Assembly: GCF_932526225.1 (NCBI RefSeq) | Contig: NC_064038.1 | Coordinates: 9,487,070 to 9,547,069 of the forward strand | Reading direction: 5' to 3' | Length of the DNA: 60,000 nucleotides | From: Nematostella vectensis | Lineage: Eukaryota > Cnidaria > Anthozoa > Actiniaria > Edwardsiidae | Shown here: piece by piece, positions 36,801-47,000 of the stretch | Layout: every line of letters starts with the position of its first letter | Position numbering within the stretch: the first letter of the stretch is position 1 | Program-made: the position numbers and the translations under genes | Notes under the pieces: generated by a model | Told to the model about the DNA's origin: nothing | Databases searched by the model: none | The model's input: only the letters and a program-made list of their open reading frames with translations

Positions 36801-37467
36801 ATGCAAATCAGGATAAACAAAAATAATTTTTAAAGCTTAAGACTAAGACTGAACAGTTACGAAAAAATTCGCTGCATACAAAAATATCTTGAATTAAATG
36901 TCGTTAGTTTACCGATTTTGTCATTAAATGATCAATAAATTGTTACATTATGCATCCCCCCACTCTATCACTGCTAAGGTTATGAAATAATGCCCTTAAA
37001 ATAGCTAAAATACTTAATTCCAGCCCTACCTCCACGTGCTTTCCAATACTGCAACAAGATGGCCGACATAATTCAGACCCAGTCCTCCACTTCATTTTCC
37101 TCCACAGGAAAACCACATAGGATAATTCGTTTATACTGATGTATTGCGATTTTTGAAACTTTTAATTAACAGTGAGGTTGCTTGATTATCGCCAACACAA
37201 TTCATAATAATGATTTTTGAAAAATAAGAATTATTCCCTGACTTTTCCCTGACTTTTTGAGAATTATCAAATTTCCCTGACTTAAATCATAATTCCCTGA
37301 CAATTCCCTGACCTTGAAAACAAATCGAATTTCACTGACTTTTCCCTGACTGTGGGAACCCTGAGGAAGGAGACGTGGAGAACATTTAAGTGTTGGTAGT
37401 TGAGGTACAAGTTGACATGATTTCCACTCTTAGCTTCCTCGATCAAGTCATCTATATGTGAACTCAT
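30866..37467 (-). CDS. LRRC28: LRRC28 orthologue, exon 1 split by a DNA transposon
   Basis: Small leucine-rich-repeat protein of unknown biochemical role. Exons in transcript order: 37467-37364 interrupted, continuing 34058-33999; then 33810-33847, 33588-33625, 33368-33505, 32515-32721, 31854-31968, 31747-31778, 31381-31476, 30866-31122. Leaving out the transposon and one 5-bp duplicate, exon 1 is 159 bp and the whole CDS is 1,080 bp (359 residues plus stop); human LRRC28 has 367. LRR blocks include LKELYLHSNNLTHLPQ, LESLNVSHNFLQNLPPTIG and LQYLHIANNQLHSLPRG. The C-terminal module has a Cys pair (HCYWCGEALFTC) and a second Cys pair (FLTCSLKCS), as in the human tail. The exon 8 donor chosen (31380, GTATGT) joins in phase to the exon 9 acceptor and gives the best family match. 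As assembled, this allele would stop after about 61 residues unless the insert is spliced or excised. Confidence 0.88.
32975..33282. mobile_element. ~308-bp inverted-repeat element in LRRC28 intron
   Basis: Left end ACAGTCGAATCAGTTGTATC; right end GATACAACGGATTCAACAGT. Arms of about 110 bp share TTTTCAAAACAT, AACAGAAAA-type stretches and AGCCAATCAGA. A fragment with GCGTCGCGATACA also occurs at about 47927-47940, so it is a dispersed family. It lies between LRRC28 exons 4 and 5. Confidence 0.65.
34059..37363 (-). mobile_element. complete hAT-like DNA transposon in LRRC28 exon 1
   Basis: 3,305 bp bounded by exact 12-bp terminal inverted repeats: CAGGGTTCCCAC at 34059-34070 and GTGGGAACCCTG at 37352-37363. 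A 5-bp target duplication AGGAA flanks it (34054-34058 and 37364-37368). Both ends carry multiple TTCCCTGAC subterminal motifs, three at the left and about six plus a variant at the right, all in the same orientation on the plus strand. The single transposase frame is unbroken, so the copy looks recent and possibly autonomous. Most hAT elements make 8-bp duplications; lineages with shorter ones are known in repeat classifications, and the exact clade is not settled here. Confidence 0.9.
34246..36654 (-). CDS. hAT-like transposase, 802 residues, intact
   Basis: Predicted cut-and-paste transposase, the only gene of the 34059-37363 element. N-terminus has a BED-like zinc finger: CKMC at residues 31-34 and HAKGKKH with His 51 and 57. 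The middle has conserved-looking blocks such as FVVSFDE-like VISFDESLNKVIQ and SMDGPNVNWKFLEDL, plausible RNase H-fold catalytic segments; the DDE triad was not assigned. Around 640-660 is LSHGQSCVERGFSDNKD, the motif near the hAT C-terminal dimerisation region. The end is a Lys/Glu-rich coiled coil. No frameshift or internal stop and no intron. It has the same orientation as LRRC28, so LRRC28 transcription would read through it. About 0.7 kb upstream and 0.19 kb downstream reach the element ends. Confidence 0.88.
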   Translation of the reverse strand: MSKRTVFNNLWLQDPLFPWVAQAQESTKARCKMCSVTFELGNMGKQALISHAKGKKHLGRVAPSTQQVSLNSFVTVQKQESEQNSSAAERTMTVPPPPVDLSQVASSSDSSKGTIKKYVTKDGTLKAEVLWAIKVLMSHYSCNSSAGTDKLFSNMFPDSVIAKQFQCGATKCSYLICFGIAPFFHDELMKRLQEQGTMYVISFDESLNKVIQKEQMDLIVRFWDVQKNKVVSRYIDSQFLGHTRAADLLQSFKLGLQKLNPANLVQVSMDGPNVNWKFLEDLLEDREQTDPDLPKLINIGACGLHVVHGAFKYGATATGWRLDKLLRSLWYTFSDSPAKREDYEAISGSSMWPLRFCGTRWLEDLPVAERAVAIWPNIKKYVDEVSKLPKSKIPTSQSFKNLQAFVQDPLIVAKLEFFISIARILGPFLKKFQTDQPMVPFLTQDVQTILEAILSKFVKKSVLQEATTCAKLANIDVSKSDNLLPPRKVDVGFAAKMSVHKMESTKQATPLQILEFQNNCLEFLKQLSSKVMDRSPLKYKMARNLVSLNPIYMASNPEAATTRFSNVLQQLISHKMKSTHCCDIALQQYKAFLADVERYSKEDFKSYQSSDKALDVFLAEYFHQKPQYADLWQTVKMLLILSHGQSCVERGFSDNKDIVSNNMHQDTLVGFRRAHSGVKSLECPIEDSITTELLTSCKYASNRYRQSLAEKKSIEAKTHKESLKRKVEEDIKQAKKKKQKLETTATALLKEADDLATNAEMKGDFSILAKSNALRVKSKEKRKEIEKEEQNIDLLQKKLKSF

Positions 37468-38017
37468 GGGAGCAGGATGAGAGTCGGTGACTCAGGGGAC
37501 ATCGTTATTCAATTTTTTGGGAAGTCCAGCAAACCAAAACATAATCTGATTTGTTTACCCGCCATTTTGATTTAAATGCTCGCGGGCTCGTAAAGCACAG
37601 GAAACCCAAAATTTGAAATCTAATTCTTTTATTTTTACGATAAAAATGTTAGCATTTAATAATAATATAGCGTTTATCAAAGGAATCTTATTAAAAAATC
37701 AGGACATCTCAAATGGTTTTGCTCTCATTTCACCTGTCTAACGAAAGTCAGAGTGTTGTAGCACACTCGCCTCATTCTTCCACGGTAAAGTAAGCGGTGT
37801 TCCCCACCAGCACTTCCACATGTTGCAACGTTAGTAAGCTTAAATCTTATTGTGTGGTGGATCGGGGCAGTATTTAGTATATGATTGAGACGATTTCTTT
37901 GTCCCAAGAAAGAAGTTCATTTGGATCCACTGAAATCTGAATGAGGAAGGGAACCGAAGGAAGAAAAAAGTGGTTTGAACCGTGTTCGTGGTCTGTACTT
38001 GACTGTCACAAAACGAT
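37468..38017. promoter_or_regulatory. shared upstream region of LRRC28 and ELP1
   Basis: 550 bp between divergent start codons, so it should contain both promoters and 5' UTRs. I saw no TATA box, CpG-dense block or recognisable factor site worth naming. The short minus-strand frames have no family resemblance. Confidence 0.5.
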
Positions 38018-41000
38018 ATGAAGAACTTAGAGCTGTTGAGATGTGTTCCTGTGACGGAATTGGGAAGTTTTTCCTCTCCACCGTCTTGTCTAACTGTAGA
38101 TTGTGATACTGGAATAATTTATACGGCATCAACAGTTGAGATTATTGGACTACAACCCGAATCACAAGAGGTTTGTGCTACGTAGATCTGAGCCATGCCC
38201 TCACTTATATTCAGTTAAAAAATACCGATAGGACAGAAGAAAGTGTAGATACCATTGTATGTATTATTCTGTATATATTATTATTAATGAGATGAGTCAA
38301 AAGTAATGATTTGAATAAGCATATTTAATTTTTTGGGTCTTTTTTGTGTGTGCTTATTGGTAAGCATGCCCTTTTTCAAAGGGGGGTCAAAGGGGATTCT
38401 TATTGGGGGTGCTCATTAAAAAATAATTACGTTACTGATTCATTCATTAGTCATTGTGGGTTACCCAGGGATTTATGTTAGCCTCACCCATATTGCTAGC
38501 CTCTGGTAATTCAAAATAATAATTGATGATTATGCCACATCCCTTCTTTCTAGGTTGTTGTCACATCATCTCTTGCGACCAATGACTACTTTCCTGACAA
38601 CAACAGCAATGTTATTGGAATTCAGCATTTACCAGACTTGGAATCTGTCTGTGTCTGCATGGGTAGTGGAGATGTGCTGCTTTATAATACTCTTACTCAA
38701 CAGGTGGAACATTTTCTAAATAACTAATTTTGGTTTTAAGAATTTGTATCATGTGGCTAATGTGGATGTGGTTGGCTGTTTTAAGAGCTAAACTGTATGT
38801 ATGCCATGTGTTTGATACTTTATATCTCCCCTCCTCCTCTTGTCTAAAAGCTTCCAAGTGTGATCATGAAGATCCGTATACCCTCCCCCTCTTATCTAAA
38901 AGCCCCTAAAGCTGGTCATGAAGCAGTTTAATAACACTAGAGCACTAGGGGCACATGCCCCCCCCCCCCCAATATTTTCAAAAATTATAAGGAAATTACC
39001 AGTAGAGGCGTGGCTGTGCCCCCAATTATTTTCTTAATGTTTCTGTTTTGTGCCCCTCCAATATTACAAAGCCTGCTACAGCACGGATGCTCTTTTATTT
39101 TTTCAGACTGAGTGTGTTGGTTCAACAGACAGTGGCATCAGCTGCATGGCCTGGAGCCCAGATCTGGAGCTGGTGGTGTTCACCACAGGTATCCCACCCT
39201 AGAAAATGAGATAGCAATAAATCACAGTCATAGATTGATTTAGATGTTTTAAAGGTGCTCTAAATTTACAATCCAGACTGGCACTGTGCTACCACACAAT
39301 TAACATGAAGGAGAGGAGTGCTACACAGCAGCCCCTTAGGTTGTGTGGTCAAGGCCAGAGGGAACTCAGCCACTGTTTGGGAATAGGGGTTCCCTCCAAA
39401 ATATCTGCAGCCACATACAGGTTTAGGACAGAAAAAACATTTTTTTCAACAACCTCAAATTTAGGGCAACAAAACAATCTTGCCCACACTCCCCTTGGCA
39501 ACCAAAAAGTGGGTCATTTCTTACTAAGGAATCTTCGCATACTATGCTTTTTCTATATAATACCTATGACTGCAAAGCCATCTGGTTAAATTTCTTAGTG
39601 ATGCAAGCATACATATACACATACTTCATTTTATAAGGTTTCATACCCTTAGAAAACAGCATGACATAAGTCAGATCTACAGTGACTGAGCCACTCACCC
39701 CATCCACAACATTCAGAGGAGATGGCTTGAGGTTTTGTGGGTACATTTTGCAGGTGAAAATACAGTGATCATGATGACCAAGGACTTCGATCCCATCACA
39801 GAATTTCCCATCCACACAGCAGAGTTTGGGCAAGGTGAGAATCAACATTAGGATCTATGATTTTGAAATGATACCTGCATTGTCTGTGCTTGCATTTTCT
39901 TGTTTCTTGGAGAGTTTTTAGCATTCGAGGTGCAAAATATTTATTAAAAGTGGCAGATTTGAATGGTAGTATTGAAAGTTTTACTAAAAACATCTAATGA
40001 CAAAAAGGCATAAATGGGGAAAGTAAAAGAAGGTTTGAAAATGAAAAACCTCTATATATGATTGAAATGCCATCTTGCAGTAAACTTAGTTGTCAGCATT
40101 GTTTTATGATATCATTGTTGATTTGAATATTTAGTCCTCAGGGTGTTGTTATCAGTTTGAACTGTACTAAATTTTCAGATGAGCCTATCAATGTTGGCTG
40201 GGGGAAGAAGGAGACACAATTTCATGGATCTGCAGGAAAGCCCTCCACAGAAACACTAAAACCAGTGGTAAGTCGGTTTATCAGTCAGTTCAGCAAGTGT
40301 CAAAGATGCCCTCGACGCCCCTTCTACTTCAGTTAAAGGTTTGATCTCTTTTCAATTATCGTTCTCCGTGGATGTCTAATTTACATTTTATTCATGTAAC
40401 TGTAGTAATCTAATAACTTAATGATTACGCCATATTAATCACATGATCACAACTGTAATTAGCATATATCACATGGTGTGATTAGAGAGTTGAATTACAC
40501 AGATCTACGATTCACAGATCAAGTTTGTTTTTTGATCATTTGAATGTATTTCCAGACTGTCACCCCTTCATTTCCCTGGGATGATCACCATTGTCGCATC
40601 AGTTGGAGAGGAGATGGCCAGTACTTTGTCGTCAGTGCTATAGAACCAGCTACAGGTATGTGATCCATATCCATACTGGTACCCAAGGGTCATCTCTTGA
40701 ACTGCATACTGTACAATGGAACCATATGTACTCCCTGCTAACTTTAACTGAATCAAGACTGATTTTCTGTACTATGTACTTTGACAACTCAAGGTTCCCC
40801 TGCTCACTATATTTTGTCTTCCTTGATGACAAGCGTTTTTTTTACAGATGTATAACAGAGGAACCCTGACCTGAGAACACCCAATAATAACATTAAATCG
40901 TTTTTTTATGAAATTTTCAAGGTTTTCAAGTGTCAGCCCTTGTAACGCTGCAAAACATCGAGGATTAAGGAAAAATGTTGATAAATATATGATATATGTA

Positions 41001-44000
41001 TATACCCTTTTAACTAAATGTGCTGTTTGTATCAGTGTTTTTCATGGACTCTCTGTGTGGCGTCTCACAGGCTCAGAAGCTTTTTAATAAAGATAAAGGG
41101 AATTTTTCTTGGACTGAAGACATGTCTTCCATTACACTTTCTTTCAGATGCTCGCAAACTGCGTGTTTGGAGCCGTGAGGGCGTGCTTATGACAAGCAGT
41201 GAGGAAGTTGATGGACTTGAACAATCACTTTGCTGGAAGTAAGTACTGGTTTTTAACAAGGACTTAGCCGTAAATAAGAACGGTGTGTAATAAATTGACT
41301 TGATCAAGCACTTAGCTGTAAGTAAGAACTGCAAGTTAGACAGAATTGAGCAGAAACAATATAAATTCAGTAACACAATAAAATGCAAAAACATAAAGGG
41401 AAGCAAAGAATTTGAGAAAATGCAAAAACATAAAGGGAAGCAAAGAAAATCCATATTAAATAAAAGAGCCTCAGCCCACTGTATGTATCTACCCAACAAA
41501 CTTAAAATTGTACAGATTGTACAGGGGGGGTGCACACGCAGATGCACTTTGGTGGCCAAAAAGTAGGTCATTCCTTATTAGGGAATCTTCAAATACTATG
41601 CTTTTTCCATATGATACCAATGACTGCTAACCCCCCCCCCCCTTCTCGGCCAATCCTGGGTATGTGCCTGTACATTGTTAGTAAAACAGAATGTCATGAT
41701 TGTTTTAGACCATCGGGCAGTCTCATTGCATCAACACAGCGCAAGCCACACAGACACGATGTGGTGTTCTTCGAGCGGAATGGGTTACGCCATGGAGAAT
41801 TTACCCTACCTTTTCAAAGGATGGGAGTTAAGGTGAGATTGCTAAGTAAAACTGTTGGTACTTTTTTCCACCCCTGAATTCCTTGTACGTATGATCCAAA
41901 GCTAAGGTTACGACCGATAGTTGTTGATGAAATTGTAAATACAAGGCAGCGAAAGTAGGTCTTGAAAAACTCTGATGAAGAATAATTGTCTCCAAAAACT
42001 GAGACCAGTTATTCTGGTGCTAATTCTGATATATTTTTCTCGGTGCACTTCAAATTTCTTTCTGACAGCAATATTTCTGGCATTTAATCAAATGGTACGC
42101 AATCATCATCGTGTAAATCAAGTTTTTTCAGATAAAGTTGAATTATCACACATGTAAAAACAAGTAAGAAGGAAGCTGTGGTTAACAGGGTTTGGGTTAG
42201 CGGTTTTATAAATTCATTTTAGAAAGATTTGTACCCTCCTTACACCTGGAAATACTGGGTTACGAGAGCGTAAGATGCAAGGTGGTCGTGTCGAAGGCTC
42301 TGACTGTGCTAAGTAACTCATTTTCACTTGTATCACGCATACTGCCCTCCTGAAAAACAAACGATATAGGTACAATGCGACGTACGCTTGCATGGTTTGT
42401 GAAGTATGCCAACAATAAGGATGCAAGGAAAGTGACCCACATCAACTTCACTAGCCATTCTGTGAGGCAAAGAGATGCGCTAGCGTACATCATAGCACTT
42501 CGCTATCCTATGAAGAGGAGGTGTGACAAAGTACGCAAACAGCTGCCATACCAATCATGTCTGACCCTGGAACACACCATAGGATGATAAAAAATAAAAG
42601 CACTTCAAGATTATTGTAATTATTTGAATAAAATGTGTGTGTATGTACTCACTACAGTATAAAAATGGAAACCCCGGAGGAAAAGGAAACTCAGAACAAC
42701 GAGGCGAGACCAACTAATTCAACTTGCGATTGGACTTGGAATCGAACCTGGAACCTAGTGATGAGAGAAACAGGCACAGAGCAACACATTTATCTTTACA
42801 TGTTGCCTTTCTTGTTGTATTTTTCCAGGTTATCGAGATGCAGTGGTCGACAGACTCAACAGTTCTTGCAATTAGAATAGAAGAGATGCTTCCTGAAGAT
42901 CGTCAAAATGCCATCCCACGGTCATACAGTAAGTCATGTGTCCATTGGTCCAGTCTTTTTAATTGTCGTAGCTCCATAAAGTGGCCACCTTCTGTTAAAG
43001 CCGCATTGTCACATTGTCAACCGTAAAAAGACAAAAGAATCTATTAAAATCCGCACTATAAAACGGGCCATCCGCTCTAAATTATCAATCACATCCTCAA
43101 AGAAACTTCCAATAGACACACTGCTTTCGATATTTTGAAATATTTTTCGCGTTTTCCGTTAAAAAAACATCGGATATTGTTATGTAATCGACTTCAAGTA
43201 AACTGGTGACAATGCGGCTTTAAGCAGCCATTTCCTGAAGTCCTGAAATATTTGGCACTCAAACGGTGTATTTCATACCCCTCTTTAGCGGCTGGCCCCA
43301 TTAAGTGGCCGTCGTCACCATTTTCCAGTCCCAAATGTAATTTTCACTGTTAAAAATGTGTACTGGTTACTGTTGAGATCGACCGAAATTTGACAAGTAA
43401 GGGCATGGGCAATAAACTGGTAAAAAATAATAAAATGGCGTTACATTGTAACCTACCTTATGATAACATACAAACAACCCCTCAACCAAATTCTTTTTTT
43501 ATAAATTATTGTAATTTTTTAATTTGAATTTATTATTTTTAGTTTAATTTACTATTTGATTAAAAAGTCTGCACTCACCAGAGATTCATGCTGAATTTGC
43601 AGTCGCAAAAGCTTAGAAGTTGAGAGCTCATGTAATAGCATTCTATCCACCAACTCTTGAGAGAGCCATGTTTTTACTGCTCTGAAAGTAAAACCTGTCC
43701 ATACTCGGTATAGGGTGGAAAATTCAAAACAAAATAATCAAACAAAGAAATCGGAAAAGACTGCGCCCGTTGCAACGGCGAACGACGAAAAAACAAGATC
43801 TTTAAATGAAACTTAACCCTTTCTGAAAAAAAATAGTTCTGGCTTTTTTCGTAAGCGCTGAATATTCCTGAGGGCGCACTAGTTTCCACCCAAACAGTCA
43901 CGAGATTTCTTAGCGCAAGGCCCCTATTGAACCCGGGTCCTCTAGCTTGTGTAGCAAAACCGCTGTCATTGAGGAATCAATGGCTCTCCTCTTTTAAATA

Positions 44001-47000
44001 AAGTTTCTACCTATTAACACTGCCCTTTGTCAACTAGTTCAGCTATGGACTGTCAATAACTACCACTGGTACCTAAAGCAAGAGCTTGCTTTCCCGGCCT
44101 CCGCTTCTGACCGGGTAGCTTGCTTCTCCTGGGACCCAGAGAATGCGCTAAAGCTTCACCTTATAACAGGAGGTAAGTCCATAAGCACGCTTAAAAAATG
44201 AAAGCGAATACCGGGAACTTGGGGAAATATACTAGAGAGACATAATAAATAAGTGTAATCAGACTTTATTGTAGCTTGCTTACCGACGTGTACTCAACTT
44301 TTCACGGATCACTAGACCTGTATTGTACTGGTCGCGCGAGAGCTGAAGAGGAGGATAGGGGTGGAAAAGCGACAGTCACTACCCCCCTCTCTTATCTCTA
44401 CCGCGTGTCCAGAGCGTCTAGTGCTAAAATCACCCAGTAAACGCCTGCCATTGTTTTTCAAAGAGAACACAGGGAGATAAAGGTCAAAACTTTGTCACAC
44501 CTCTACCTAGGATTCCGAAGTGCCGTGATGCGCACTGACACATCTCATTACCTCTCTGGTTGGCTAGTGAAGTTGATATCGATTACATTTCTTACATCCT
44601 TATTGGCACAAGGTGCTTACGCTAGCGTGCTTCGCATGCGTACGTGAGCAGCTTATTTTTTGTCTCATCTTTGTAAACGTTTGATTTTCAGGAGGGCAGT
44701 ATGCGAGCTATGAGTGGACTTGGAGCACACTGCACAGTCAGAGCCACTCTACTCACAATATTTCCACTGTTGCTGTCATTGATGGAGGTAATGTTTTTTT
44801 TTTTTTGGCTTTACCTTTAAAGTAAATGTAAGAGGGACGGCTTTGAGTATTCTAAGAACTATCAAATGTTAATACCGCTTCCCACTTCCGTTTTCAATTT
44901 GTAATGGAACATATTTTGTACCCTGTAATTGGTCAATGCATTGCGGTTAGAAGGCGTAATTGGAAGCCACCAAAATGTATGCCAATGAAAACATTTCAAG
45001 GCTTTTGACTGACATGGGCTCGCTGCTATTGATGTTTATTGGTTTACCGACTTTTCTTCAGCCAATCTCCTCCTGACTCCCATGAAGTACATGGTGGTTC
45101 CTCCTCCAATGGCTGCCCAGACGGTTGCCATGCCGGCTGCCATTCAATCAGTGACGTTTGCTCCGCCCCCTGCATGTAATGACATGGCAGTACTACTGTC
45201 CAGCGGTGATATTGCTATTCTTAGGATGCCTTCAGCACCAGCAGAGTTTATACCTCCGGGTTCTCCACCACGACTACAGGGTGTTTACAGGTAGGTAAAA
45301 GGTTATCTTTGTAATTGGCGAGTTCCTAGACCCGTGAGTGTAATTTGAGCGATAAAAAAGTTTGAAGTATTTTCGCTGCGGCATTGCAACTTTTTAGTTG
45401 TTGTTGCTGTTGTTGTTTTTTTTTGCTCGTTTTACGAAAGCTTGCTTATGCTTCGAATACCCTATACAAAAAAAAAGTTATTTCTGTAGAAAACTACATC
45501 CTGTGAAATTCAATCTATCCCACCATAAGAACGGCTCAATCGTACTTTTTAAAGCGGCATTTTCACCAGTTTACTTCCGGAGGACCGCTGGAAGCCTCAA
45601 GAGACAAAAGAATCTGTTAAAATCCGCGCTATTTTATTAACAGGCCATCCGCTTCAAATTATCAGTCAGATAATTCCAATAGACACATTTCTTTTGCAAT
45701 TTTGAAATATTTTTCACGTTTTCCGTTAAAAAACGTAAATTGTTACGCAATCGACCGGAAGTAAGCTGGTGACGATGCCGCTTCAAGTATCAAATGATGC
45801 CGCATAAGTTTAAAAGAATACATTACTTGACTTGTTTCCTGTCCCCACTATTTCCAGCATAATCGATCCTGACCTCCCTGGCTTGTGGCGCGGCCCAGGC
45901 GCACTGCATCACGTAACCTGGTGGCGAGATGACAAATTAGTAGGCGTGGTCTGGAATGCCATGTCGCAAAGTGACGCCCTATGTGAGATCACCATCAAAG
46001 ACAAGGGGGAGGGGGGCACCGAGCTGGTTGTCAGGTTCGTCTTCAGTGTTAGTGATCCGGACATTAGTCTTATAGTGGCAAAATAGTTTGCCTCCCAGCT
46101 CAGTTACTGATGTTCTGTTCGGGAATTCTGTTGTTGGCCGCGTGGGCAAATGGTGTCGTGTGACGTCACATCATCAACCACAGGAAACCCGGAACACCAC
46201 AGAAAACCTGAAACAAACACTTTAGGCTAGGACGTGTGCTTTCAAATCCCTTGACTTGACTTCGATGCAACTGCGCCCTTCATTCTTAATTGTCCATGAG
46301 TACTATTGTAATATTTTCGATTAAAAAAATATTTTCGAAAATATTTTCAGTTTTTTAAATGGTTATTTTGGAGCTCTTTTTCAATAGTGAATAGAAACAA
46401 TAACAATGGCATGGTTGACTAAAACTCTTCCATTTACCGAAAGCGAAGAGCCGTTTACAGACATCCCGTTTAAGACAAGGGGATGTTTGAAAGAGGTGCT
46501 TATAAATACTTTCCTGCTCTGCATCCAGATGTTCTGCTACGTACCCAGAATCTTTTCATCTTTTTTTTAGTCATGTTACTGAGTTGGATGAGCCCGCCAT
46601 GAGAGTGACCAGTAATCCTGATACGGGTTCATTAGCTATTCAGCTAGTCAGCGGTGTGATCTTAAAGTACAATTCAGGTATTCCTTTTGCTTTGATTGGT
46701 TACCAACGAGCTGTTGCCTTTGACTTAATCAGTGTTTTAATTCCGCTACATCTTGTGTTTAGATAAAGATGGAGCCAGAGTGAGCCAATGGTTAAATGAA
46801 ATCGGTCAGCAGGTTTCCCTTCCACAGACATGCGTGCAAATGCGTATCGCGCAAATAGGCAACAAGGTTAGTTAGTTATACTTCGAATTTGAATGCTAAA
46901 GGATGCATTTTCGTATCCTTCTTGGCAGGATACTCTGACAGTTTCTCTGTCATTTATGCTGACTATGTTCCTGTTTATTTGTAATTTCTCTTATAGTGGG

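Noticed and set aside
43915-43985. Possible tRNA or tRNA-derived SINE on the minus strand (GGGTTCAATAGG)
   Set aside because: Only a B-box-like string is present; no acceptor stem, anticodon loop or A box could be drawn.
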